64,000 nt of DNA, taken from the NCBI GenBank assembly GCA_934757865.1, contig CAKVLS010000002.1:124001-188000 (forward strand), given 5' to 3'. Below the pieces are notes generated by a model. That model was not told the DNA's origin and did not search any database. It saw nothing but the letters and a program-made list of their open reading frames with translations. Made by a program: the position numbers and the translations under genes. Below, piece by piece: positions 16,814 through 25,112 of this stretch; the stretch's first letter is position 1, and each line of letters opens with the position of its first letter. The stretch is from an uncultured Clostridia bacterium (GTDB lineage: Bacteria > Bacillota > Clostridia > Christensenellales > UBA1242).

Positions 16814-18001
16814 ATGGATTTATTTCAAAAATGCAAAGACTACACTATAGCAAAAGAATATATGCAAAAAGGTGTTTATCCATATTTCCATGCGCTTGAC
16901 ACAAGACAAGATGCAGAGGTTGTAATGGACGGCACTCATGTTATAATGCTAGGTTCTAACAACTACCTAGGACTAACAACTAATCAAGAAGTTATTGACG
17001 CCGGCAAAGAGGCTCTTGACAAATTTGGTTCAGGATGCTCTGGCTCAAGATTCTTGAACGGAACACTAAAACAACACATAAAACTAGAAAAAGACCTTGC
17101 TGAATTTGTACACAAAGAAGCAGCTCTTACCTTCTCTACTGGTTTCCAAAGCAACTTAGCAATCATCAGCTGCATAGCTGGTAGAAATGATGTAATCATC
17201 GGAGACAAAGAAAATCACGCATCTATATATGATGCATGCAGACTAAGCTATGCTAAGCTTTTGAGATACGAGCACAGCGATATGCAAGACTTAGAAAGAC
17301 AACTAGCATCTGTACCTAGTGACAAAGGTATACTTATTGTAACAGACGGCGTATTTAGTATGGGTGGCGACCTATGCAAGCTACCAGAGATAGTTGCCCT
17401 AGCTAAAAAGTACGGCGCTCGTATAATGATAGATGACGCTCACGGCTTTGGCGTATTTGGCGAAGGCGGTAGAGGCACAGCATCACACTTTGGCTTAGAG
17501 GACGAAGTAGATATTATTATGAGCACATTCTCAAAAAGCCTTGCTTCTCTAGGCGGATTTATGGCTGCATCAGAAGAAGTTTGTCACTTTGTTCAACACA
17601 ATTCTAGACCTTTTATCTTCTCTGCAAGCCTTCCACCTGCAAATGTTGCATGTGCACAAGCCGCTCTTGATGTAATCAAAAAAGAGCCACAAAGAGTTCA
17701 AAGAGTACTAGACATCGCAGACTATGCTCGTAAAAAATACAAAGAGCTAGGCATTGACATAAGAGATAGCGTAGCACCAATCATACCTATCAACACTTAT
17801 GACGATGTTACTACATTTAAGATTTGTATGGAGCTATTTGATGCCGGCGTATATGTTAACCCAGTAGTTAGCCCAGCAGCACCTGCAGGCGGTGCTATGA
17901 TAAGGACAAGCTATATGGCAACTCTTAATGAGGAGCAAATAGACAGAGCCGCAGAAATCATTGCTAGCGTTATGAAAAAACACAATTTGCTTTTGAAGTA
18001 A
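16814..18001 (+). CDS. Alpha-oxoamine synthase (KBL/BioF/SPT-type PLP enzyme)
   Basis: A 395-residue PLP enzyme that condenses an amino acid with an acyl-CoA or acyl-ACP. Family marks: LGSNNYLGLTTN, GSGCSGSRFLNGTLKQH (about 71-87), PLP-contacting DDAHGFGVFGEGGRGT, and PLP lysine in STFSKSLASLGG. The RFLNGTLxxHIxLE and ALTFSTGFQSNL stretches look closest to serine palmitoyltransferase-like members, but Kbl (threonine breakdown) or BioF (biotin) cannot be excluded. There is no tdh, bio or sphingolipid gene nearby. AAGGAG precedes the ATG; it is a single-gene unit ended by a strong terminator. Confidence 0.85.
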   Translation: MDLFQKCKDYTIAKEYMQKGVYPYFHALDTRQDAEVVMDGTHVIMLGSNNYLGLTTNQEVIDAGKEALDKFGSGCSGSRFLNGTLKQHIKLEKDLAEFVHKEAALTFSTGFQSNLAIISCIAGRNDVIIGDKENHASIYDACRLSYAKLLRYEHSDMQDLERQLASVPSDKGILIVTDGVFSMGGDLCKLPEIVALAKKYGARIMIDDAHGFGVFGEGGRGTASHFGLEDEVDIIMSTFSKSLASLGGFMAASEEVCHFVQHNSRPFIFSASLPPANVACAQAALDVIKKEPQRVQRVLDIADYARKKYKELGIDIRDSVAPIIPINTYDDVTTFKICMELFDAGVYVNPVVSPAAPAGGAMIRTSYMATLNEEQIDRAAEIIASVMKKHNLLLK

Positions 18002-18020
18002 TCCAAATTAAATAAATATA

Positions 18021-18046
18021 AAGCACCGAAAAATCGGTGCTTTTTT
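18021..18046 (+). terminator. Terminator after the oxoamine synthase
   Basis: Perfect stem AAGCACCGA (18021-18029), loop AAAA, TCGGTGCTT (18034-18042), followed by T-run to 18046. Confidence 0.9.
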
Positions 18047-18361
18047 GTTAACATTTTTAAGTTCCTTTTTTAGCCTTATCTATTTTACTATTTTCATACC
18101 TATCTTTACTATTTTTCTATTTATGCTCTTTTTCATTTTCATAAGTTTAACAAAAAATTCTATTTTTGCAAAATGCTATCAAGATAAGACAACTCTAACA
18201 TGATATTTTGTCATAAAAGTTTTACTCTCTTATAGCAAAAAGTTTCAAATGTCAGCCCAAATATAAACTATATACATAATATTAACTATATTTTTGGGCA
18301 AAAACTCTAATTATGTAATTTTTTGTTTTATTATATTTTTTTGTTGTGCTATACTCCTTAT
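18047..18361. promoter_or_regulatory. Non-coding gap with promoter of the MATE-HAD gene
   Basis: About 300 bp without a gene. TGC plus TATACT (18347-18355) is an extended -10 box that ends 6 nt before ATG 18362, predicting a transcript that starts at the start codon; no Shine-Dalgarno is present. Upstream, GCCCAA (18255-18260) and TTGGGC (18294-18299) are the base of an imperfect inverted repeat of unknown role. Confidence 0.6.
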
Positions 18362-20548
18362 ATGGAAAGTATAAAAAAGCAAGATACCGAAGCACGCAAT
18401 AATATACTTAATGGCAATATCGTCAAGACTATGCTTGGCATAATATTGCCACTTTTTGCTTATGCGATGCTGGACAAAGTCTATACTTTATTTGACACCT
18501 TTGTTATCACAATAAGCAACAAAGGCACTGCTAATGGTATAGCTTATCTTGGCGAAATAAAAAACTTAATTAACTGTGTCGGCTGGGCAACAATCACTGC
18601 CATGGTAACACTTGTCAGTCAGTCAATCGGCGCTAAGGACACCAAAAAAGCTAACAAATATCTTGCATCTACATTTTGGGCAATGTGCGCTCTTAGTGCT
18701 ATTATCATATTCGTGTTTATAGGTTTTGGGCAACCAATACTTACACTAATGAACACCCCAAAAGAAATAATTGATTCTTCTTATGGCTACTACATAGTGA
18801 CTGTATTTTCTATAATCATAGGATTTTTTAACTCGCTATACACCGGTATTGAAAAAGCCAAAGGCAGAACAACCAACATGCTATATGTCAACATGGGCGT
18901 TATCGCTATCAAAATGATACTTAGCTCAGTGCTTGCATTTAGTGGAATACCTAATGTAACAAATACGCATTTTGCATGGGCAACAATCATCGCCCAAAGT
19001 TTCATGCTAATATTTGCTTTTAAGACACTTTTTGGCAAAAAGCAAACTTATAGAGTGCAAAAAGGTGCTTTTGACGGCAATTTGTTAAAGCTAGTTATCA
19101 AGATTGCCCTTCCACTTTTCCTTGGAAGTTTTGTATTTTATGGTACTAAAATATTCATCAACTCTAAACTTTCTGAATACTACGGCACATCATTTGTTAC
19201 TATCTGGAACTTACTAGCACTTATTTGTAGTTTTACTGAGACATTTTCGACAGCGGTTAGAAATACCACAAACACTATGACCGCCCAAAATTATGGCTCG
19301 GGCAACTACTCTAGAGTCAAAAAAATATATACTTGCGGACTTATAATCTCTATAGCCCAGTGCCTACTTGTTCTTACTGTTTTGACTATTTTCAAAGAGC
19401 CTATTATACGCTTCATAACTCGTGGCAATAGTGAAAATTATAAACTTCTACTACTATTCTTCACTATCCAGAGATATGACTACATAACAATAGCCGCCAA
19501 CGAGACAACTCTTGGAGCAATAGGAGGCCTAGGCAGGACTAACGCAAACTTCATAAATCAAACTTTGCGTACACTTGTTTGCCGTGTTCCTACTCTATTT
19601 ATCTATCATGATGTTTTGAAGTTAGGCATAGAGGCTGTACCTCTACTACCTACTATAACTAATATTTTACCTCTTGTTGTCATTGTTATTTGGGAACTTA
19701 TGCTTCTTAAAAACATTGAGCATTTGCCACCACCAAAGGCCACCGAAGAAAAAGTTTCTCCAAGCAAGTTCTTGCAAGAATACCGCAAAGACAAAGAAAA
19801 AGTCTTGGTATTTGACTGCGATGGAACTTTGGTCAATAGCAAAGGCAAACTTACTGACAAGACATACAAAGCGCTAGTTAAAGCAAATAAAAAGCACAAA
19901 ATTATTATCGCCACCGGCAGAGCTTTATGCGAGACACTTCCTATATTTAACGGGCGACCTGTCGTGTGCGACTATATGCTATGCTGTGACGGTGCGATAA
20001 TCTATGATATAAAAAACAACACTGTTATAAACTATAACGAAATACCTCGAGATTGGTTAAAGAATATTATCAAAAAAGCCCGCAAATATGGAATAAAAAA
20101 TGTATTCTACTTCGTAGCTGATGGCAAGATGATAACAACTGATGACAAGTTATCAAAAATGCCAAAGAAGCCTATCGTAAAATTTAACATTTATTTTAAC
20201 GATTACGACCATGTATCGCCTTTTGTTGCTTATCTAAAAAACAACTATATATCTCTTGATACTATTAGTATGAAGGACTCCTTCTCTCCTAAGTGCTGGG
20301 TAGCAGGTGTATATCGTGGCATAAGCAAAGGCGAAAGACTAGAAAAACTATTAACCCTAATAGGCAAAACTCCAGATGACGCAATAGCCTTTGGGGATTC
20401 GGTCAATGACATAACGATGTTCAAGACCTGTCACGCTGGCGTTGCGATGGATAATGCAGAACCTAGTCTAAAAGAAATAGCCACCTACACAACTAAGAGT
20501 TATGACGAAGATGGCGTAGCATTCTTCATTAACAAATATTTAATCTAA
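18362..20548 (+). CDS. MATE efflux transporter fused to a Cof-type HAD phosphatase
   Basis: This 728-residue protein joins two usually separate families. Residues 1-~455 are a MATE-type cation-coupled drug/metabolite exporter with about 12 spans (GNIVKTMLGIILPLFAYAML at the start, later QNYGSGNYSRVKK). Residues ~480-728 are a HAD-IIB (Cof) phosphatase: VFDCDGTLVNSKGKL nucleophile motif, IIATGRA, CWVAGVYRGISKGERL, and GDSVNDITMF acid/Mg motif. A short charged linker lies between them. No frame break is seen. The ATG at 18362 directly follows an extended -10 box, so the mRNA may be leaderless. A substrate linking transport and dephosphorylation is possible but not predictable. Confidence 0.88.
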   Translation: MESIKKQDTEARNNILNGNIVKTMLGIILPLFAYAMLDKVYTLFDTFVITISNKGTANGIAYLGEIKNLINCVGWATITAMVTLVSQSIGAKDTKKANKYLASTFWAMCALSAIIIFVFIGFGQPILTLMNTPKEIIDSSYGYYIVTVFSIIIGFFNSLYTGIEKAKGRTTNMLYVNMGVIAIKMILSSVLAFSGIPNVTNTHFAWATIIAQSFMLIFAFKTLFGKKQTYRVQKGAFDGNLLKLVIKIALPLFLGSFVFYGTKIFINSKLSEYYGTSFVTIWNLLALICSFTETFSTAVRNTTNTMTAQNYGSGNYSRVKKIYTCGLIISIAQCLLVLTVLTIFKEPIIRFITRGNSENYKLLLLFFTIQRYDYITIAANETTLGAIGGLGRTNANFINQTLRTLVCRVPTLFIYHDVLKLGIEAVPLLPTITNILPLVVIVIWELMLLKNIEHLPPPKATEEKVSPSKFLQEYRKDKEKVLVFDCDGTLVNSKGKLTDKTYKALVKANKKHKIIIATGRALCETLPIFNGRPVVCDYMLCCDGAIIYDIKNNTVINYNEIPRDWLKNIIKKARKYGIKNVFYFVADGKMITTDDKLSKMPKKPIVKFNIYFNDYDHVSPFVAYLKNNYISLDTISMKDSFSPKCWVAGVYRGISKGERLEKLLTLIGKTPDDAIAFGDSVNDITMFKTCHAGVAMDNAEPSLKEIATYTTKSYDEDGVAFFINKYLI

Positions 20549-20560
20549 AGGAAACGAAAT

Positions 20561-21133
20561 ATGGCAAGTCTAGTAGTACATTATGCAATAGCAAAAGAAT
20601 ATGCAAAATATAATCAAATAGACAATTTTGAAGAGTTTTTGGAAGGTAGTTTATATCCAGACACTGTCGAGAAATCCGCTTCTCACTTCTCTGTCAAGTA
20701 TTATAGCAAAGACCCAATAGCTATCTTCACCGGCAAGGTAAACCTAAAGGCCTTTACCGAAAAGTATTCGCTAGATAGCGACTTTAATAGGGGTTACTTC
20801 TTGCATCTACTAACAGACTATGTCTTTTACCATGAGTATTATGTCGAAAAGATTCTAAAAGGCGGATTATCTAAATTTAGAGATTATGAACTAGACAAAG
20901 AATACGACAAACTTAACCGCCCTATCTGCGAAAAGTACGAGCTTGATATATCAGTTATTCCAGAAAATTTGAGAAAGTTTTTTAACTTTGAACCGGGCAA
21001 TCCACCTAAATATATCGTTGTGTCAGATGTAGTTGACATAATAGACTACTGCAAAAACCTAAACATTGACGAGTGGTATGAAAAAGCCGAATACGGCGTT
21101 AATCCCGAGTACAAGATTAAAAACTTTGACTAA
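20561..21133 (+). CDS. Zinc-dependent phospholipase C-like protein
   Basis: A 190-residue protein with the histidine/aspartate pattern of small S1/P1-like Zn-PLC fold proteins: VVHYAIAKEYA near the start, GSLYPDTVEKSASHFS, and GYFLHLLTDYVFYHEYY (about 86-102). There is no signal peptide, unlike secreted phospholipases, so it may be a cytosolic relative with a different substrate. It starts 12 bp after the MATE-HAD stop with AAAGGAAAC in front, so the two are co-transcribed and share the terminator at 21155. Confidence 0.6.
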   Translation: MASLVVHYAIAKEYAKYNQIDNFEEFLEGSLYPDTVEKSASHFSVKYYSKDPIAIFTGKVNLKAFTEKYSLDSDFNRGYFLHLLTDYVFYHEYYVEKILKGGLSKFRDYELDKEYDKLNRPICEKYELDISVIPENLRKFFNFEPGNPPKYIVVSDVVDIIDYCKNLNIDEWYEKAEYGVNPEYKIKNFD

Positions 21134-21154
21134 AAGAAAATTTGATTAGAAAAC

Positions 21155-21185
21155 AAAAAAACACCAAATAATTGGTGTTTTTTTG
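21155..21185. terminator. Bidirectional terminator
   Basis: ACACCAA (21161-21167), loop AATA-type 4 nt, TTGGTGT (21172-21178), flanked by A-run left and T-run right, so it can end both the rightward phospholipase-like transcript and the leftward hpf transcript. Confidence 0.85.
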
Positions 21186-21210
21186 TTATTTAGTTTTAGT
21201 TTATCTACTA

Positions 21211-21741
21211 TTAGCAGATAGCCTCAATTACGCCGTAGTTGCCATCATTTCTCTTGTATACAACATTGACATTATTAGTTTCACGATTTAGGAATACATA
21301 GAAATTATTGTCAATGTTCTCTAATGCTGTGATAGCATCTTCAACAGATATTGGCTCTAGTTCGAAGGTCTTTGTTCTAACCAAATGTTTCTCTTCGACA
21401 GCAGGCTTTTCATCAAAGTAAATAAATCCTGCCTCAAAGTCAGCGCCTTTTCTAAATTTAGCTCTATTTTTCTCAGCTGATTTTACGATTTGTCTCTCAA
21501 CTTTGGCAAGGGCTAGGTCGATGTTTACATACATATTTTCGTCTTTTACTTCGGCTCTGTAGAACATACCTTTTGACCTAATGTTAAGCTCTAGCTTGCA
21601 CAATCTACCCTCTTGCTTACATACTACTGATACTGTTGCATCGTCATCTAGGTATTTTTCTAGCTTTTCTACCTTTTTCTCAATGATAGTTTGTAGTTTG
21701 TTTGAGACTGTGTAGTTTTTTGAAGAAATATCAATTTTCAT
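21211..21741 (-). CDS. hpf: Long-form ribosome hibernation-promoting factor
   Basis: A 176-residue HPF/YvyD. The N-terminal S30AE domain (about 1-95: MKIDISSKNYTVSNKLQTII, CKLELNIRS) binds the decoding centre; the C-terminal domain (about 118-176: VRTKTFELEPISVEDAI, YVFLNRETNNVNVVYKRND) dimerises to form 100S ribosomes. Length and both domains mark the Firmicutes long form. A strong AGGAGG precedes the ATG. A separate gene from clpC, 75 bp apart. Confidence 0.95.
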   Translation of the reverse strand: MKIDISSKNYTVSNKLQTIIEKKVEKLEKYLDDDATVSVVCKQEGRLCKLELNIRSKGMFYRAEVKDENMYVNIDLALAKVERQIVKSAEKNRAKFRKGADFEAGFIYFDEKPAVEEKHLVRTKTFELEPISVEDAITALENIDNNFYVFLNRETNNVNVVYKRNDGNYGVIEAIC

Positions 21742-21816
21742 ATTGGTTTACCTCCTATTGATTTTCTAAATATATTATACCATTTATTTGTTTTTTATAA
21801 AAGCGTTTTGAGCCTT

Positions 21817-24270
21817 TTAGCCAGCATTTTTGAAAACAAGTTTTAGACCATCACTATCAACAATTACTGCCTTGCCATCTAGGTCTCCCGATAGCATATA
21901 GTCCGCAAGTCTATCTTCTATCTCTTGCTGTATAAGTCTCTTAAGAGGTCTAGCGCCGTACTCTGGATTTGTGCCTTTGGCAACGATATATCTTAGAGCA
22001 CTTTCGGTAAACTTGATATCAATATTGCGAGATTTTAATCTCTTGTTTAGGCTAGAAAGCATTAGTTTAGCAATCTTTGTTAAGTCATTTTCGCTTAGGC
22101 TATGGAAGACTGTTATAACGTCTATACGGTTAAGAAGCTCGGGCTTGAACTTGCGTCTTACAGCTGTCATAATTATTTCTTTCATTTGTTCGTAGTCAGG
22201 GTTGTCTTCTCTCATATCCATATTAGAGAAACCTAAACTTGTGCTTCTTGCTCTAAGCTCACTAATACCGCAGTTGCTAGTCATTATTATTATTGTGTTT
22301 TTGAAGTTAACAACTCTACCTTGGCTATCCGTCAATCTTCCGTCATCTAACACTTGAAGCAAAATATTAAATACATCTGGGTGAGCCTTTTCTATCTCGT
22401 CAAATAGCACAACTGAGTATGGCTTGCGTCTTACAGCCTCTGTTAGCTGTCCACCATCATCGTGTCCAACATATCCCGGTGGAGCTCCTATTAGTCTTGC
22501 GACAGAGTGACTTTCCATGTACTCACTCATATCAATTCTTACGATATTATTCTCATTATCAAACATTGCCTCGGCAAGAGCTTTGCAAAGTTCTGTCTTA
22601 CCAACACCTGATTGTCCCAAGAACAAAAACGAGCCAATTGGGCGTTTGCCGTCATGTAACCCCACTCTAGAGCGTCTTATTGCCTTGCAGACGGCAGTAA
22701 CTGCCTCTTCTTGACCAATTACCCTCTTGTGAAGTATGTCCTCTAGGTGAAGTAATCTTTCCTTCTCGCTCTCTGTTATTTTGCTAACAGGCACGCCTGT
22801 CCACTTAGCTACAACCTCCGCAACATCGTTACCATTTATCTCAGGCTCGGTTAAAGATTTTGAAAGTTTGATAGAATCTTCTTCTTTTTCTATCTCACTT
22901 GTTAACTTTACAAGTTCAAGTCTTAGCTTATCAGCCTTAGCATAGTTTCTTTGCATTTGAGCTTCTTTTAGCTCGTTATTAAGTGACAAGCACTTCATTT
23001 TTTTGCTATTAAGATTATCAGGGATTGTGCTGCTAGCAACTCTTGCTCTACTGCTTGCTTCGTCTATAAGGTCAATAGCTTTGTCCGGCAAACTTCTATC
23101 CATAATGTATCTATCCGAAAGTCTAGCCGCAGCCTCTATTGCCTCGTCAGTTATTTTGACTTTGTGGAAAGCCTCATAACTATCTCTTATACCTTTCAAA
23201 ATTTCTATAGTGTTATCTACACTTGGTGGGTTAACCATGATAGGTTGGAATCTACGCTCCAAAGCTTTGTCTTTTTCGATAAACTTTCTATACTCATCAG
23301 TAGTTGTCGCACCGATTGTTTGAAGCTCTCCACGAGCAAGATAAGGTTTTAACATGTCCGAAGGACTAATATCTCCCTTCTCGCTACCCGACTGAGCAAG
23401 TGTGTGTATCTCGTCTATAAATACAATAATATTTTTATTTTCTATTATAGTTTCGATTGCGTCTTTTAGCCTTTTTTCTAACTCGCCTCTATACTTAGTG
23501 CCAGCCATAAGTGATGCAATATCTAAACTATAAATTATCTTATCTCTTAGAAGCTGTGGAACTCTACCTTTAACTATCGCCTGTGCTAGTCCCTCAACAA
23601 CTGCTGTCTTACCAACACCCGGCTCACCTATAAGTATAGGGTTATTTTTTGTCTTACGGCAAAGTATCTCAATAATTCTTTCTGTCTCTTCATCTCTACC
23701 GATGATAGGATCCATTTTGCCTTTGCGGGCCTTGGCGGTAAGGTCATAGCCTAGTTCAATTAAGTTGTCCGGAAGAGTCTTCTCTTGCGTTTCTTGCTCT
23801 TCGATATTATCAAAGTTTTCGCTACCGCCGGCGTTTTTCATCTCTTCGTATAAGTTATTGCGAACGCTCTCAATATCTACCTTAAAATATGTAGAAAGTA
23901 TTCTATCCGCATAACAATCATCGCTAAAAAGTGTCGCAAGCAAAATATGCTCTGCCGATACAAAGTTATGTTCAAGTCTTACAGACAAATTTTGTGCAAT
24001 GCTAATGATATTTTTGCTAACTGGCGAAAGTTCCATTTGGTTAGAGGTCATAAAATAATGACTTGCGTTCTGCATAAATAGTGAATACAACTTCTCTTTT
24101 GTTACGCCTAGGTCTTTCAATTTTTTGCTAGCAAGCGAAGTTGTAACACCAAGTAGTCCATACAAAATATGTTCGCTACCTATTTGGTTAGTGCCGAGTT
24201 TGATAGCTATTTCGCTAGCTATTTTGATAGTTTTGTCCGCACTCTCGGTAAATTTGATGCTATTGTTCAT
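21817..24270 (-). CDS. clpC: ClpC-type AAA+ chaperone/protease subunit
   Basis: An 817-residue class I Hsp100 that feeds substrates to ClpP. Order: Clp N-domain repeats (about 1-145), first AAA+ module with GEPGVGKT (about 210) and FIDEIHTLAQSGS, a short coiled-coil middle domain with an UVR-like segment (about 415-465), second AAA+ module with GQSGVGKTE (about 550), LFDEIEKAHPDV and the GYVGHDDGG pore loop. It overlaps ctsR by 11 nt, and GGAGGG lies before its ATG. The mcsA and mcsB genes that separate ctsR from clpC in Bacillus are absent here. Confidence 0.95.
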   Translation of the reverse strand: MNNSIKFTESADKTIKIASEIAIKLGTNQIGSEHILYGLLGVTTSLASKKLKDLGVTKEKLYSLFMQNASHYFMTSNQMELSPVSKNIISIAQNLSVRLEHNFVSAEHILLATLFSDDCYADRILSTYFKVDIESVRNNLYEEMKNAGGSENFDNIEEQETQEKTLPDNLIELGYDLTAKARKGKMDPIIGRDEETERIIEILCRKTKNNPILIGEPGVGKTAVVEGLAQAIVKGRVPQLLRDKIIYSLDIASLMAGTKYRGELEKRLKDAIETIIENKNIIVFIDEIHTLAQSGSEKGDISPSDMLKPYLARGELQTIGATTTDEYRKFIEKDKALERRFQPIMVNPPSVDNTIEILKGIRDSYEAFHKVKITDEAIEAAARLSDRYIMDRSLPDKAIDLIDEASSRARVASSTIPDNLNSKKMKCLSLNNELKEAQMQRNYAKADKLRLELVKLTSEIEKEEDSIKLSKSLTEPEINGNDVAEVVAKWTGVPVSKITESEKERLLHLEDILHKRVIGQEEAVTAVCKAIRRSRVGLHDGKRPIGSFLFLGQSGVGKTELCKALAEAMFDNENNIVRIDMSEYMESHSVARLIGAPPGYVGHDDGGQLTEAVRRKPYSVVLFDEIEKAHPDVFNILLQVLDDGRLTDSQGRVVNFKNTIIIMTSNCGISELRARSTSLGFSNMDMREDNPDYEQMKEIIMTAVRRKFKPELLNRIDVITVFHSLSENDLTKIAKLMLSSLNKRLKSRNIDIKFTESALRYIVAKGTNPEYGARPLKRLIQQEIEDRLADYMLSGDLDGKAVIVDSDGLKLVFKNAG

Positions 24271-24733
24271 TATTTTTCCCTCCGTTTTTTATTATTCCCA
24301 CAAAAGTATTTTTAAGTATTTTTGCTCTAAGGTCGTCCTCTAAGTTAATAGGCATACTAAGTGATTCGTGACTTATTGCAAGCCTCAAAGTATCCGCACT
24401 CTCCTTACCCAAAAAGCCTTTTTTGACCAAGTCATCTAGCATATATACGCTATCTTTGTAATTTATAGGATTAGATAGTCTATTGTTAATCAAATTCATC
24501 ATATAATCATCAGTCGTCTCGAGCTTGCTAATATTAACAAAGCCCCCACCGCCACGCTGACTGGTGATAACAAAACCTCTACTAATATTAAACCTTGTAG
24601 ACAAAACATAATTGATCTGGCTAGGCGAACATCTAAAATACTCCGCCAAATCATTGCGTGAAAAATCAAGGCTCTCAGAATCCGCCATAGTACTTAATAT
24701 AAACTGCTCTATCATGTCGCTAATATTCTGCAC
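24260..24733 (-). CDS. ctsR: Class III stress gene repressor CtsR
   Basis: A 157-residue CtsR. The N-terminal wHTH is clear (FSRNDLAEYFRCSPSQINYVLSTRF), with the tetraglycine wing ITSQRGGGGFVNI (about 55-67) that touches DNA and senses heat; the C-terminal helical domain follows. The start is a GTG at 24733 with AAAAAGGAG 7 nt upstream. It controls its own operon through the box at 24774-24790. No McsB arginine kinase gene is present here, so inactivation may rest on temperature sensing alone, unless mcsB is elsewhere. Confidence 0.95.
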   Translation of the reverse strand: MQNISDMIEQFILSTMADSESLDFSRNDLAEYFRCSPSQINYVLSTRFNISRGFVITSQRGGGGFVNISKLETTDDYMMNLINNRLSNPINYKDSVYMLDDLVKKGFLGKESADTLRLAISHESLSMPINLEDDLRAKILKNTFVGIIKNGGKNNEQ

Positions 24734-24773
24734 TTGATTCTCCTTTTTACTTGTTCTGCCTACTTTTCAATAG

Positions 24774-24824
24774 TTTGACTTTCTTTGACCTTTATATTTT
24801 ATCATCTATAATCTATATAGTCAA
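24774..24824 (-). promoter_or_regulatory. ctsR-clpC promoter with CtsR operator
   Basis: Minus strand: TTGACT (24824-24819), 17-bp spacer, TAAAAT (24801-24796), and right after it GGTCAAA-GAA-AGTCAAA (24790-24774). That 17-mer fits the CtsR consensus GGTCAAANANRGTCAAA at every fixed position and covers the predicted transcription start. Confidence 0.93.
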
Positions 24825-25030
24825 ATATTTTGAATAACCTTTTCTTTTTGCGCCCCAAATATTACAAAAAACATAAAAACTACTCTATTTTCTCAAATTA
24901 TTCAAAGATTTAATATGCATTATACTATACTAGTTTTTAGGGTTGTCAAAATATTTTTAGAAGTCTCAAGAGTTTGTTTGTCCCAAAAAGGTCTCCCCTA
25001 CTTGGCTTTGTAATATTTAGTTAATTTTAT

Positions 25031-25070
25031 CGAATATTTGTTTGATAAATTACCTAATATGCTATATAAT
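25031..25070 (+). promoter_or_regulatory. dinB promoter with LexA-like box
   Basis: TTGATA (25042-25047), 17-bp spacer, TATAAT (25065-25070). Overlapping the -35 is CGAATATTTGTTTG (25031-25044), a degenerate match to the Firmicutes LexA box CGAACnnnnGTTCG. The promoter is convincing; the operator is tentative. Confidence 0.6.
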
Positions 25071-25112
25071 GTATATGAAAATAAGACGCACATAAATGAG
25101 TAAAGGGGACAA

